NCBI RefSeq assembly: GCF_014635565.1
Contig: NZ_BMDB01000002.1
Coordinates: forward strand, 62,001-126,000
DNA from: Phocicoccus schoeneichii
GTDB lineage: Bacteria; Bacillota; Bacilli; Staphylococcales; Salinicoccaceae
Direction of reading: 5' to 3'
Length of the DNA stretch: 64,000 bases
Below the pieces are notes generated by a model. That model saw only the letters and a list, made by a program, of their open reading frames with translations. It ran no database searches and had not been told where the DNA came from. The stretch's first letter is position 1. Every line of letters starts with the position of its first letter. The translations under genes and the position numbers were made by a program. Positions 27,975 through 37,102 of this stretch are shown one piece after another.

Positions 27975-28643
27975 TTATCTGTTATTAGAAATAATTTCCC
28001 AGTTATTTGCTTCTGCAATTTTTGTAAGTGAATGATCTGGATAAACCGCTACGGGTTGTCCAACTAGATTTAGCATACTCAGGTCTGAAAGACTGTCGCT
28101 GTATGCTTGACTCTCATTCCAATCTATTTTCTGGTCTTTAAAATGATTTCTGATAAGCTCAATCTTCTTCGTTCCAAACACACGTTTAAACGGTTGTTTT
28201 GTATCCACTTTATTGTTTTTATAATTTACAGTAGATCCAATGATATGATCGAACTTATTTGGAAAAAGTGCCTCTAAAAGAGGAGTAAACGCGCCTGAAA
28301 TTAGTATCGTGTAGTAATTATTCTTTCTTAACTCGTCAATACGTTCTAAGAGCTCATCACGTAACTCTTCCCTCATGTCATCAGCAACCATCTTGAAGAA
28401 CACTACAAGATCCTCTTTAGACATTCCTTTGAATGCATGTACATATGATTCTAAAGCTTTATACTGCATTTTTAATTTGGGAACGAGTTTTAGCTTATAA
28501 CCAAAATAACTTGGCGCAAACCGCACGACAAAGTGCTTATAATATTTTTTATATTTTTGATTATCTCTCATGTGCAATCTGAGTGTCTCAAATGTTTCGT
28601 GAGGGTAAATTGTACCATCGAAATCAAATAAAGCTATCCTCAT
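27975..28643 (-). CDS. HAD-superfamily phosphatase (subfamily IB)
   Basis: A 222-residue HAD hydrolase. Motif I is FDFDGTIYPHE, motif II LISGAF, and motif III/IV SQAYSDSLSDLSMLNLVG. The helical cap between residues about 20 and 90 fits the SerB/CicA-like IB group. It would remove phosphate from a small metabolite or lipid; the substrate is not known. The gene is followed by the PH-like gene. Confidence 0.78.
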   Translation of the reverse strand: MRIALFDFDGTIYPHETFETLRLHMRDNQKYKKYYKHFVVRFAPSYFGYKLKLVPKLKMQYKALESYVHAFKGMSKEDLVVFFKMVADDMREELRDELLERIDELRKNNYYTILISGAFTPLLEALFPNKFDHIIGSTVNYKNNKVDTKQPFKRVFGTKKIELIRNHFKDQKIDWNESQAYSDSLSDLSMLNLVGQPVAVYPDHSLTKIAEANNWEIISNNR

Positions 28644-28740
28644 ATATCTTTTCCCCTTATCATTCTATCCGTCTATCATTTTATCATAAATTAAAAAAAG
28701 GTATATACTATAAGGTAGTACTAATTTAGGAGGAATATTT

Positions 28741-29181
28741 ATGGAACTTACAGTATATCTTGCAGGTGAAATTCATACGCCTTGGCGTGAGGAGATAAAA
28801 ACACTAGTCTCTGAAAAAGAACTCCCTATCTCATTTGTCTCTCCGCAGACGAACCACGATCTTTCTGATGATATCGGCGCACAAATTCTAGGTAAGCAAC
28901 CAAACAAATATTTCCATGACGATGCCGCTTCAAGCATTAATAACTTACGCACAGAAGTTATGATGAAAAAATCTGATATTGTCATTGCGTTATTTGGAGA
29001 AGAATACAAACAATGGAATACAGCAATGGATGCATCACGTGCTGTTGCTGAAGGTAAACCGCTCATTATTATTCGTCCAGAAAAACTCATTCACCCACTA
29101 AAAGAGCTTTCAAATAAAGCAAATGTGGTATGTGAATCTGTTGAACAAGCGGTAAGCGTGCTAGAATACATTTATCAGTAA
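28741..29181 (+). CDS. ytoQ: YtoQ family protein
   Basis: A 146-residue protein matching the YtoQ family: MELTVYLAGEIHTPWREEIK, FVSPQTNHDLSDDIG, and MKKSDIVIALFGEEYKQWNT. The fold resembles nucleoside 2-deoxyribosyltransferases, but the function is unknown. GGAGGAATATTT precedes the ATG. Confidence 0.85.
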   Translation: MELTVYLAGEIHTPWREEIKTLVSEKELPISFVSPQTNHDLSDDIGAQILGKQPNKYFHDDAASSINNLRTEVMMKKSDIVIALFGEEYKQWNTAMDASRAVAEGKPLIIIRPEKLIHPLKELSNKANVVCESVEQAVSVLEYIYQ

Positions 29182-29186
29182 CTTTT

Positions 29187-29214
29187 ACTCCCTATTAGTT
29201 AGGGAGTCTTTTTA
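29187..29214 (+). terminator. Terminator of ytoQ
   Basis: ACTCCCTA / TTAGGGAGTCTTTTT hairpin with loop TTAG. Confidence 0.82.
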
Positions 29215-29231
29215 TTACGGAGGCATGCGAT

Positions 29232-30227
29232 ATGACAACAGAACATAACAATAAACCTTTTATACTAGGCATACTATTTACATTTATTATTGCAGCAGTC
29301 AGCTATTTTTTAGCATTGCTTCCAGTAATTAATAGCGTGGGTGCTCTCGCCGTCGCAATCATTATTTCTATCATTTACAGAAATACAATTGGATATCCAA
29401 TCCAAATTAAAAGTGGCATTCAATTCTCTGCAAAAAAATTACTACGAGTGGCTATCATTTTATATGGATTAAAACTCAATCTCTACATCATTTTTAGTGA
29501 AGGCCTGACTCTACTTCTTTTCGGTACATGTGTGATCATATTTAGTATCGGGTTTATGATGCTCTTGAATAAATATTTAAAAGGAAACAAAAACATCGCA
29601 TTCCTACTTGGTGTCGGAACTGGTATTTGTGGCGCATCCGCAATCGCTGCGGTGAGTTCAATCTTAGATTCAGATGATGAAGACACGGCAATCAGTGTTG
29701 GGATCATTGCACTAGTTGGTACAGCGTTTGCCCTTTTGTATTCATTTTTATATCCCGTTATAAATATGGGCGATACCGTATTCGGAATTTGGTCTGGTAT
29801 TAGTCTTCATGAAATTGCACAAGTTGTACTTGCAGCAGGAGTTGGTGGCGATGAAGCAATGGCATTTGCACTGCTTTCTAAGCTTGGGCGTGTATTCTTG
29901 CTTATCCCAGTATCATTCATCATTTTCTACTTTGTTCAAAAAAACTCACAAAAATCTGATGGTAAGCAAAAGATTGATATTCCGTATTTCTTATTTGGAT
30001 TCTTAGCACTCGCTGTATTAAATACATTCGTTACAATTCCTACAAATGTTTTAGCAGTCATCGACCAGATCGCACGTTTCTTAATGATAATGGCAATGGT
30101 TGGTCTTGGGTTAAATGTGTCATTACAAGCGTTATTATCAAAAGCAACTAAACCCCTAATCGCAATCGTTGTAACGTCGTTATTATTATCTGTAATCACA
30201 TTTCTTATTACCACTGCTATTTATTAA
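29232..30227 (+). CDS. YeiH/UPF0324 family putative sulfate exporter
   Basis: A 331-residue protein with about ten TM segments. The motifs LLRVAIILYGLKLNLY, GTGICGASAIAAVSSIL and GISLHEIAQVVLAAGVGG are typical of YeiH. The sulfate-export annotation is a family label; function is not proven. GGAGGCATGCGAT precedes the ATG. Confidence 0.82.
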   Translation: MTTEHNNKPFILGILFTFIIAAVSYFLALLPVINSVGALAVAIIISIIYRNTIGYPIQIKSGIQFSAKKLLRVAIILYGLKLNLYIIFSEGLTLLLFGTCVIIFSIGFMMLLNKYLKGNKNIAFLLGVGTGICGASAIAAVSSILDSDDEDTAISVGIIALVGTAFALLYSFLYPVINMGDTVFGIWSGISLHEIAQVVLAAGVGGDEAMAFALLSKLGRVFLLIPVSFIIFYFVQKNSQKSDGKQKIDIPYFLFGFLALAVLNTFVTIPTNVLAVIDQIARFLMIMAMVGLGLNVSLQALLSKATKPLIAIVVTSLLLSVITFLITTAIY

Positions 30228-30311
30228 ATAGAGTTTGAGCGTTTCATTTTATATATTAATGGGAATTGATATATAATGAGTCATGAATTTATTTCGAAAG
30301 GGAGATAATTA

Positions 30312-30662
30312 ATGTTTAGATATTTAACTAACTTATATGTTGCAAAAAACGTATTCGAAAACGGTATGAGCAAAATTGAAGCAAATGGTGAAATGGGCGA
30401 AGACTTCGAAAAGCACTTCAATGTTAACCCTAGTCAAATGAAATTTGCAGGGTACTTTGAAGCAGTCGGATCAGTACTTCTTGGGCTATCATTCTTAAGC
30501 AAAACATTTGGGCGTCTTGGTTCATTCATGGTGGGATCAGTTACAGGTGTTGCTACAATCAAGCACTTCTTAGCAGGTGACGGATATAAAGGAGCGAAAA
30601 GTGCAATGACACTTGCTGGCCTTTCACTTGCTAGCTTCCTAAGCACTTTTTGTAAAAAATAA
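30312..30662 (+). CDS. DoxX-like small membrane protein
   Basis: A 116-residue protein with about three TM segments, including FAGYFEAVGSVLLGLSFLSK and the C-terminal AKSAMTLAGLSLASFLSTF. The layout fits DoxX-like proteins. Function unknown. GAAAGGGAGATAATTA precedes the ATG. Confidence 0.62.
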   Translation: MFRYLTNLYVAKNVFENGMSKIEANGEMGEDFEKHFNVNPSQMKFAGYFEAVGSVLLGLSFLSKTFGRLGSFMVGSVTGVATIKHFLAGDGYKGAKSAMTLAGLSLASFLSTFCKK

Positions 30663-30670
30663 TGAGTAAT

Positions 30671-30701
30671 TGAGCGCGCATTTTATGCGTGCTTTTTTAT
30701 T
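30671..30701 (+). terminator. Terminator after the DoxX-like gene
   Basis: GAGCGCGCATTTTATGCGTGCTTTTTTATTTTT: hairpin with a GCGCGCA/TGCGTGC stem and T-tract. Confidence 0.78.
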
Positions 30702-30766
30702 TTTATAGAAAACAGAGATCATTTAGCTTAATATAAAATATACTTAAATTTATAAAGGATGATCGT

Positions 30767-31909
30767 ATGTTTAAAGTTTTAGAAAACGCAGAAGTATTTT
30801 CTCCTTCTTACAGAGGAAGACACTCCATACTTTTACTTAATGATAAAATCATCAAAATCGGTAAAGTAGATGTGGAAAGTTTAAAAGCGACGGGCTTACC
30901 TGTTGAAGTCTACGACGCCAAGCAAAACATCGTTACACCTGGTATTGTTGAACCACACATTCATCTTCTAGGCGGAGGTGGAGAAAGCGGATTTCACACA
31001 CGTACTCCAGAATCAAAAATTACAGAAATCGTGTCTGGTGGGATTACAACAGTTGTTGGGTTAATCGGTACAGACGGCATTACACGACCGTTATCCGCGT
31101 TACTTGCAAAAGCACGTGCACTTGAAACTGAAGGAATCACGGCTTATATGTACACAGGAAACTATCATTTACCTGTGACAACGTTAACGGGTTCTATTAA
31201 AACAGATATTACTTATATTGATAAAATTATTGGTACCGCAGAAATTGCAATCAATGACTTTAGATCTTCTATTCCGACGGAAGAAGAACTCGCGAGAATT
31301 ATTGCAGACACGACTGTTGCAGGCATGCTTGCTCAAAAAGCAGGTGTCACTCACTTCCATGTTGGCGGAGGAAAACATGGACTAAAAATATTGCATGAGA
31401 TAATCGAAAAATATGATGTAAAAGCACAAGATATATACGTGACACATATCGATCGAACGACGACTCTACTCGAGGATGCAATGGAACTTGCGAAGACTGG
31501 TGCCTATGTCGATATAACAGCAAGTAATAAAACAAAAGACAGCGTTAAACTCTATAAAGCATTAGGTGGAAACATGAGACAACTTACACTCTCAACAGAT
31601 GCTTATGGGAGCTTACCTGAATTTGATAAAAATGGAAATCTTGTTGGATACGGTGTTGCAAAACCAACAACAACATTAGAACAAATTCAAGAATTGCTAC
31701 AGGAAGGCGGAGATATACAAGAAATTATCTCACTCGTGACAAGTAACGTTGCACGCGTACTTAAAATGAACCATAAAGGAAGACTCAGAGAAGAAGCTGA
31801 CGCAGACATCATGATTTTAAACAGAGACACATTTGAACTCGAAGGACTCCTTGCAAGAGGTAACTGGATGATCAAAGACAAGCAAATGATTGTAGAAAAT
31901 ACATTTTAA
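30767..31909 (+). CDS. iadA: Isoaspartyl dipeptidase (beta-aspartyl peptidase)
   Basis: A 380-residue amidohydrolase that cleaves beta-aspartyl dipeptides from damaged protein. Metal ligands are visible in GIVEPHIHLLGGGGESGFHTRTPE, and in THFHVGGGKHGL and VTHIDRTTTLLEDAM. STDAYGSLPEFDKNGN carries the catalytic Asp. Length is normal. It is flanked by terminators and stands alone. Confidence 0.9.
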   Translation: MFKVLENAEVFSPSYRGRHSILLLNDKIIKIGKVDVESLKATGLPVEVYDAKQNIVTPGIVEPHIHLLGGGGESGFHTRTPESKITEIVSGGITTVVGLIGTDGITRPLSALLAKARALETEGITAYMYTGNYHLPVTTLTGSIKTDITYIDKIIGTAEIAINDFRSSIPTEEELARIIADTTVAGMLAQKAGVTHFHVGGGKHGLKILHEIIEKYDVKAQDIYVTHIDRTTTLLEDAMELAKTGAYVDITASNKTKDSVKLYKALGGNMRQLTLSTDAYGSLPEFDKNGNLVGYGVAKPTTTLEQIQELLQEGGDIQEIISLVTSNVARVLKMNHKGRLREEADADIMILNRDTFELEGLLARGNWMIKDKQMIVENTF

Positions 31910-31926
31910 ATATACTCATACAAAGA

Positions 31927-31960
31927 CAAAAAAGACAGCTGATTGATCAGCTGTCTTTTC
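31927..31960. terminator. Bidirectional terminator
   Basis: AAAAAAGACAGCTGATTGATCAGCTGTCTTTTC: near-perfect palindromic hairpin between convergent iadA and degV genes. Confidence 0.88.
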
Positions 31961-32816
31961 TTGGTATAAACGCGAGTCCGATACATCCATATCCTCCATG
32001 CACGCCTAAAACAGGTCCTAGGTAGAACATTTGGTAATTTAAGCTCGGATATTTTTCTTTGAATTTTTCAATTAAATCTGCTGCTGATGGTTCATCATCA
32101 CCATGAATCACAACCACATCTAACTTTTCTTTAAATTTAGTCGCCATTTCAACTAGTACATCTTGTAGTTTCTTAACGACACGCTTATCTGTACGTACTT
32201 TATCGAACAGTTTAACTCCTAATTCATCATCAAACATCATGATTGGACGAATTTTTAATAACGTACCAATCGCTGCTGATGTCGCACCGAGTCTCCCACC
32301 TTTTACGAGATTTTTTAAGTCTTTTACTGTGAGATACGTGTCTTGATTGTTCGCAACCCATTCTAAATTATCTACAACTTCTTTGTGTGACACACCCGCT
32401 TCAAGCATGTTCATTGCTTGTTCCACCATGCTGCCAATAACATAAGACGTACTCGACGAATTTACGAGATACGTGTTAATTTTATCTTCAAATTCATCAA
32501 AGATCATGCTGCATGTCTGGAATGCACCACTCAGTTTTTTACTTAATAAAATTCCAATAACATCTGTGTACCCTTTTTCAATAATCTCTTCTAAAAGTTC
32601 ATAAAATTGATTGGGTGTTGGTTGTGATGTTGACGGAGGTACTTTTTCAGTTTTTAAACGTGAGTAATATTGTTTTACCTTATTAGTATCTTTTGTATCA
32701 ACGAATTCATCACCATTTTCAAATATTACACTCAGATTCACCACATAAACATCCGGGTGATCTCTATATTCTTCTCTTAGATCAGCTGTGCTGTCTATAA
32801 TATACGCCGTCTTCAT
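31947..32816 (-). CDS. DegV family fatty-acid-binding protein
   Basis: A 289-residue DegV (FakB-like) protein. The start MKTAYIIDSTADLREEY, the KVPPSTSQPTPNQF loop, VNSSSTSYVIGSMVE and the ending GPVLGVHGGYGCIGL are typical. FakB proteins bind fatty acids for phosphorylation by FakA. FakA is not in this window, so the exact role is inference. Confidence 0.82.
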   Translation of the reverse strand: MKTAYIIDSTADLREEYRDHPDVYVVNLSVIFENGDEFVDTKDTNKVKQYYSRLKTEKVPPSTSQPTPNQFYELLEEIIEKGYTDVIGILLSKKLSGAFQTCSMIFDEFEDKINTYLVNSSSTSYVIGSMVEQAMNMLEAGVSHKEVVDNLEWVANNQDTYLTVKDLKNLVKGGRLGATSAAIGTLLKIRPIMMFDDELGVKLFDKVRTDKRVVKKLQDVLVEMATKFKEKLDVVVIHGDDEPSAADLIEKFKEKYPSLNYQMFYLGPVLGVHGGYGCIGLAFIPRKDS

Positions 32817-32893
32817 AATTCTCCTCCAATACTAATGGTCAGACCACTTGTGATTATAGTACAAATGTACAAGACTGTATAGTAAAGTCATTA

Positions 32894-33112
32894 TTATTCT
32901 TCTTTAGGCATCCAAAAAGAAGTATCTTCTTTGCGGATTTCTCTTTTATAATCAATAATCTCTCTTAAGAAGTCATACGGAATTTTATCGTTCCATCTTA
33001 CTTTAATAAACATCTTCGTTGTCTTAAAACCAAGTGCGTGTTTAAATGTCTCTCTGTTTTCTTCGTCAGCAATTTTGTTATAAAACGCATTTAATTTGGC
33101 TTCTACTGTCAT
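32894..33112 (-). CDS. Small conserved-looking protein, unknown
   Basis: A 72-residue soluble protein, MTVEAKLNAFYNKIADEENR and ending DTSFWMPKEE. It is charged and probably helical. No family is recognised. It has GGTGAAATC upstream of the ATG and no obvious partner. Confidence 0.6.
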   Translation of the reverse strand: MTVEAKLNAFYNKIADEENRETFKHALGFKTTKMFIKVRWNDKIPYDFLREIIDYKREIRKEDTSFWMPKEE

Positions 33113-33226
33113 GATTTCACCTTGCTAGTCGCTATATTTCGTTTATCACGCATGATATACTTAACATTAATTATAAGGAATTTAACACTATTTTAATAGT
33201 GAAAAGGTAATTGAGGGGTGTCAATT

Positions 33227-33691
33227 TTGGAAATATTTTTCAAGAAAACAGAAGACGCATATATCCAATCGTTAAAGAGCACAATGAATGGTTCTAGAAA
33301 AACGATTTACCCATTACTGTCAACTACTGAAGGTATTAATTCGTGGTTCCCACAGCTTTCCTTTAGAGATAATGAGTTAGTATTTGATCTAGGAAATAAC
33401 GAAGAAGAAATTATGAAAGTTTTAGAAACAGAACAAGATAAACACATCTCTTTTACATGGGATATCGGTAAAGTATCGATTACTTTGAATGATTCAAAAG
33501 GGAAGACAGATATCATGATCGTATCTGAACTACCATTTGAATTTTCACATATCATACGTGATTTTACAGGATGGCAGTACCAAATTCAGAATTTAAATCA
33601 TGTCTATGAAACCGGAGAAATATTACCTTTGGATACATTTGATTTTGAAAAAGTGGAATCTGAAATTGATTCTCTACTAAAAGAAATATAG
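33227..33691 (+). CDS. SRPBCC/START-like domain protein
   Basis: A 154-residue protein: GSRKTIYPLLSTTEGINSWF is the usual first helix and W motif of AHSA1/SRPBCC ligand-binding domains, followed by beta strands and a long C-terminal helix (FTGWQYQIQNLNHVYETGEI). The ligand is unknown. A GTG at 33218 is in frame, but GAGGGG with eight bases before TTG 33227 favours the TTG start. Confidence 0.62.
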   Translation: MEIFFKKTEDAYIQSLKSTMNGSRKTIYPLLSTTEGINSWFPQLSFRDNELVFDLGNNEEEIMKVLETEQDKHISFTWDIGKVSITLNDSKGKTDIMIVSELPFEFSHIIRDFTGWQYQIQNLNHVYETGEILPLDTFDFEKVESEIDSLLKEI

Positions 33692-33723
33692 GAGAAGCAC
33701 ATGCTTCTCCTATATTTTTTTAA
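33690..33723. terminator. Bidirectional terminator
   Basis: TAGGAGAAGCACATGCTTCTCCTATATTTTTTT: perfect 10-bp stem between convergent genes. Confidence 0.88.
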
Positions 33724-34057
33724 CAAATTCAGATTTGAGCTTCATTTGACCAAATCCTGGAATTTTACAATCAATGTCATGTCCATCCACTGGTTCAACA
33801 AGTTTAATATTTTTAATGTTCGTACCCTGTTTTATTGACGATGATGATCCTTTAACTTTTAAGTCTTTAATTACCGTGATTGTATCTCCATCGTTTAGAA
33901 CCGTACCATGTGCATCTCTAACGAGCATCGATTCTTCTTGTTCTAATTGTGATTCCTTCGTCCATTCGTGTCCACACATTGGACATACGTATGATTGTCC
34001 ATCTTCGTATGTGTATTCTTGCCCACATTCAGGACATGCAGGTAGTAAATTACTCAT
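33710..34057 (-). CDS. PhnA/YjdM-type zinc-ribbon protein
   Basis: A 115-residue protein. The N-terminal zinc ribbon has two CxxC motifs ([15 protein letters not shown] and [10 protein letters not shown]). The C-terminal beta domain has [20 protein letters not shown] and [20 protein letters not shown]. The name PhnA is historical; it does not imply phosphonate use. Function unknown. Confidence 0.85.
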   Translation of the reverse strand: MSNLLPACPECGQEYTYEDGQSYVCPMCGHEWTKESQLEQEESMLVRDAHGTVLNDGDTITVIKDLKVKGSSSSIKQGTNIKNIKLVEPVDGHDIDCKIPGFGQMKLKSEFVKKI

Positions 34058-34267
34058 TTCCTATTCCTCCATATAATAATGCTCATAGTATATCATAAAT
34101 GCATATATATTTATAATAACAAAAAGTTTTTGTATGTTTATTAAATTGTGAAAAATTGAGATTAAATCAAAAATATACTGTTAAACTAATGTTCTAAAGC
34201 GGTTTTTGAAATTCACAATCGATTATATATGATATAATAGTATAAGCAAAAAATTGGAGGAGATCTT

Positions 34268-35710
34268 TTGGAAAAATTTAAGCAAGAGTGGTTACAAAAC
34301 CCTTTTGTTAATATTATTGCAGGGATTCTCGTTGGACTTGCTCTGATACCTGAAGCAATCTCATTCTCGATTATCGCAGGTGTCGATCCAATGGTAGGTC
34401 TCTATGCATCTGTGATTATCGCTATAACGATATCCATTACAGGTGGACGCAGCGCGATGATATCGGCTGCAACGGCTGCTGTTGCACTTGTAGTCGTCAA
34501 TCTCGTACAAGACCATGGTGTTGAATATCTATTACTTGCAACGATACTGATGGGGATCATACAAGTAATTCTAGGTATTCTAAAAATTGGTCGCATATTA
34601 CGGTTCATACCAAACTCGGTGATGATTGGGTTCATCAACTCACTTGCAATTATGCTATTCATTACTCAAATGCAACATATCTTAGGCATTACAATCCATA
34701 CTTATATTTATGCATTGGTTACATTAGGTCTAGTCTTTATTATTCCAAAGTTTTTTACAAAAATTCCAGCTCCACTTATTGTATTAATTGGGCTAACGAC
34801 CATCTATCTCATCTTTGGCGGAGATGTCCGTACCGTTGGGGATCTAGGGAATATTGAAAAAAGCTTCCCAAAGATTCTTTTCCCAGATGTTCCTTTAACA
34901 TTTGAAACGTTTAAAATTATATTCCCTTACTCTGTTTCTATGGCAATTGTTGGACTAACAGAAAGTCTGATTGTTGCACGCATTGTAGATAACTACACAG
35001 AAACGACAAGTAATAAAAATAGAGAGAGTCTAGGTCAAGGAATCGCCAATATATTTGCAGGACTCTTTGGTGGAATGGGCGGCTGTGCGATGGCAGGACA
35101 AACAATCATCAATATCACATCTGGTGCACGTACGAGACTATCTACTTTCACAGCTGGCGCATTCTTAATGTTCTTAATCGTAGTACTCGGTGATATAGTT
35201 GTTCGTATTCCAATGCCAATTCTAGCAGCGATTATGACGTTTATCGCAATAAATACATTCGATTGGCGCAGTTTCAATTATGTGAGACGTGCACCTAAGA
35301 CTGATGTCATCGTTATGCTTGTAACTATGGCAGGTGTACTTACAACAAATAACCTTGCCGTTGGTACGATTCTTGGTGTAATTCTAGCTGCACTACTGTT
35401 TGCACGTAAAGTTTCTGAAATAGATGTTGATAGATATAGTAAAGATAACAAAATTATCTTTGAAATAACTGGGCAGTTATTCTTCGCTTCCATTGAATCA
35501 TTTATAGATAAACTCACGGCATATGAAGAAGAGAATACGCATGTTGTACTAGACTTTAAACATTCGACTGTGTGGGATAGTTCCGCTGTTGAAGGTATAC
35601 AGACAGCTATTTTAAATCTTGAAAAACGAGGATACACAGTAGATGTTACTAATCTAAACACAGATAGCCAGATCCTACTTAGTCGCATGACAAAAATATC
35701 CACTGAATAG
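34268..35710 (+). CDS. SulP-family anion transporter with STAS domain (TTG start)
   Basis: A 480-residue SLC26/SulP carrier. The transmembrane domain begins [22 protein letters not shown] and contains [13 protein letters not shown] and [16 protein letters not shown]. The C-terminal STAS domain holds [20 protein letters not shown]. The start is TTG after GGAGGAGATCTT. A UspA gene follows closely, a common pairing. Possible substrates are sulfate, bicarbonate or another anion. Confidence 0.85.
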   Translation: MEKFKQEWLQNPFVNIIAGILVGLALIPEAISFSIIAGVDPMVGLYASVIIAITISITGGRSAMISAATAAVALVVVNLVQDHGVEYLLLATILMGIIQVILGILKIGRILRFIPNSVMIGFINSLAIMLFITQMQHILGITIHTYIYALVTLGLVFIIPKFFTKIPAPLIVLIGLTTIYLIFGGDVRTVGDLGNIEKSFPKILFPDVPLTFETFKIIFPYSVSMAIVGLTESLIVARIVDNYTETTSNKNRESLGQGIANIFAGLFGGMGGCAMAGQTIINITSGARTRLSTFTAGAFLMFLIVVLGDIVVRIPMPILAAIMTFIAINTFDWRSFNYVRRAPKTDVIVMLVTMAGVLTTNNLAVGTILGVILAALLFARKVSEIDVDRYSKDNKIIFEITGQLFFASIESFIDKLTAYEEENTHVVLDFKHSTVWDSSAVEGIQTAILNLEKRGYTVDVTNLNTDSQILLSRMTKISTE

Positions 35711-35722
35711 AGAGTGATTATA

Positions 35723-36136
35723 TTGTATAAATCTATTATTATTGCTGTCGATGATTCTAAAAACGCACGACGCGCAGTCAAAGAAGTTATAAATTTCAAT
35801 ACTACAAATATCCATGTTACATTGGTACATGTAAAAGATGCGAAAGCGACACGAGATTCCTTACTCCATACAAGAGACGAAATTAGTGAAAAACAAGAAG
35901 CAATGAACTGGCTACAACTCTCTTTAGACTTTTTGGAAGATAACGATATACGTTACGAAGTTAAACTCATACACGGCTTGGTTAAAGAGGCGTTGCTAGA
36001 TGAAATTAATAACGGTAATTATGACGTTGTTTTAATTGGTAGAACAGGTAAAAATATTATTAAAGACTTCATTGTCGGTAGTGTAAGTAAAAGTATTATA
36101 AAAGCCGCAAATATTCCTGTACTCGTGGTGAATTAA
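35723..36136 (+). CDS. Universal stress protein UspA family (TTG start)
   Basis: A 137-residue UspA protein: YKSIIIAVDDSKNARRAVKE at the N-terminus and the ATP-binding GRTGKNIIKDFIVGSVSKSI near the C-terminus. TTG 35723 follows AGAGTGATTA, better than GTG 35714. It lies a few bases downstream of the SulP gene and probably shares its transcript. A paralogue is at 45036-45449. Confidence 0.8.
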   Translation: MYKSIIIAVDDSKNARRAVKEVINFNTTNIHVTLVHVKDAKATRDSLLHTRDEISEKQEAMNWLQLSLDFLEDNDIRYEVKLIHGLVKEALLDEINNGNYDVVLIGRTGKNIIKDFIVGSVSKSIIKAANIPVLVVN

Positions 36137-36153
36137 ATATAAAAGGTGAGAAA

Positions 36154-36681
36154 ATGAAAAATTTAGTCGGATTATTTATTTTATCTTTTGCACTTATCTT
36201 AAGTGCGTGTGGAAACTCAGAACCTAAGCACACAACATCAGCTGAGGAAGTTAAGGATCGTGTCTATCATTACAGTATTAATGATGTTGAAGAAGGTATT
36301 AATGCGAGCATTGATTCAAAGGTAATGAGCGTAACCAATAGTAACGGTAAAGTCATTGAGTCATTAAACTTACCAGAAGATGAGTACTTTGTATCTATTG
36401 CACCATTTAAAACAATGACACATCCTTGTGAAATCCATAGTTTATCAGGATGCCAAGGAGAACTTATTGAAGAAGAGCTTCATGTAACAGTAGTAGATCA
36501 GAAAGGCAACACAATCATTGACGAAAACATGACTACAATGAAGAATGGATTCATTGACCTTTGGTTGCCTAGAAATCAGGAGTTCTTTGTCAAAATGACT
36601 GATGGTGACTTAGAAACGGAGGAAGTATTGTCAACATACGAAGACTCTAGAACATGTATTACGACAATGCAATTTAAATAA
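36154..36681 (+). CDS. CueP-like metal-binding lipoprotein
   Basis: A 175-residue lipoprotein: signal peptide and lipobox LILSAC. The conserved core has Cys-rich motifs PCEIHSLSGCQGEL and SRTCITTMQF, which match the CueP family of copper-binding proteins from Salmonella and Gram-positives. It would hold copper outside the membrane. It overlaps the next gene by one base (TAATG). No copper regulator or pump is nearby. Confidence 0.75.
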   Translation: MKNLVGLFILSFALILSACGNSEPKHTTSAEEVKDRVYHYSINDVEEGINASIDSKVMSVTNSNGKVIESLNLPEDEYFVSIAPFKTMTHPCEIHSLSGCQGELIEEELHVTVVDQKGNTIIDENMTTMKNGFIDLWLPRNQEFFVKMTDGDLETEEVLSTYEDSRTCITTMQFK

Positions 36682-37064
36682 TGACAAATCAATTCAAAGT
36701 AACAGGAGACTTGAATTGCAACAATGCACCGAAACGAGCGTTCATCAGAGATTTTCTAATTGCTACCGGCACATTAGAAAAGTCTGAATTAGAGAAACTT
36801 GTAGTTGAAAGTTTCACGTGGAACATTCCAAATCATCCTACTCTAGAAGGGCTCGCGAAGTTTCATAAAGAGCTTTCTAATCATAGTAGGGAGATTGAAG
36901 TAATGAACATTCACTCCATCCTTACCCATGGTAAAGATGGTGCAGCGCACGGTACGGTAACTTATAAGGATGGTTCTGTGATCCACTTTGCTGATTTCTA
37001 TGAATTTGAAAGCCATAAAAAAGATGCTAAGATCAAAACATGTACATCATATGTAATTATGTAA
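36681..37064 (+). CDS. NTF2-like/SnoaL-fold protein
   Basis: A 127-residue protein: SFTWNIPNHPTLEGLAKFHK, MNIHSILTHGKDGAAHGTVT and IHFADFYEFESHKKDAKIKT are the pattern of NTF2-like folds. The function is unknown. Its ATG overlaps the stop of the CueP-like gene. A parS-like site (36810-36825) lies in its coding sequence. Confidence 0.7.
   Translation: MTNQFKVTGDLNCNNAPKRAFIRDFLIATGTLEKSELEKLVVESFTWNIPNHPTLEGLAKFHKELSNHSREIEVMNIHSILTHGKDGAAHGTVTYKDGSVIHFADFYEFESHKKDAKIKTCTSYVIM
36810..36825. other. parS-like ParB-binding site
   Basis: AGTTTCACGTGGAACA matches TGTTTCACGTGGAACA, the complement of the Bacillus parS form TGTTCCACGTGAAACA, at 15 of 16 bases. It is within the NTF2-like gene, as several chromosomal parS sites lie in coding DNA. 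A second 15/16 site is at 53141. Confidence 0.65.
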
Positions 37065-37066
37065 AA

Positions 37067-37101
37067 TATAAAACGGTCAGATTAAATCTGACCGTTTTGT
37101 T
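37067..37101. terminator. Bidirectional terminator
   Basis: AAAACGGTCAGATTAAATCTGACCGTTTTGTT: an 11-bp perfect stem between convergent genes. Confidence 0.9.
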
Positions 37102-37102
37102 A

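Noticed and set aside
35278-35799. 173-codon frame opposite the SulP and UspA genes
   Set aside because: Antisense shadow covering two real genes; no start signal or recognisable domain.
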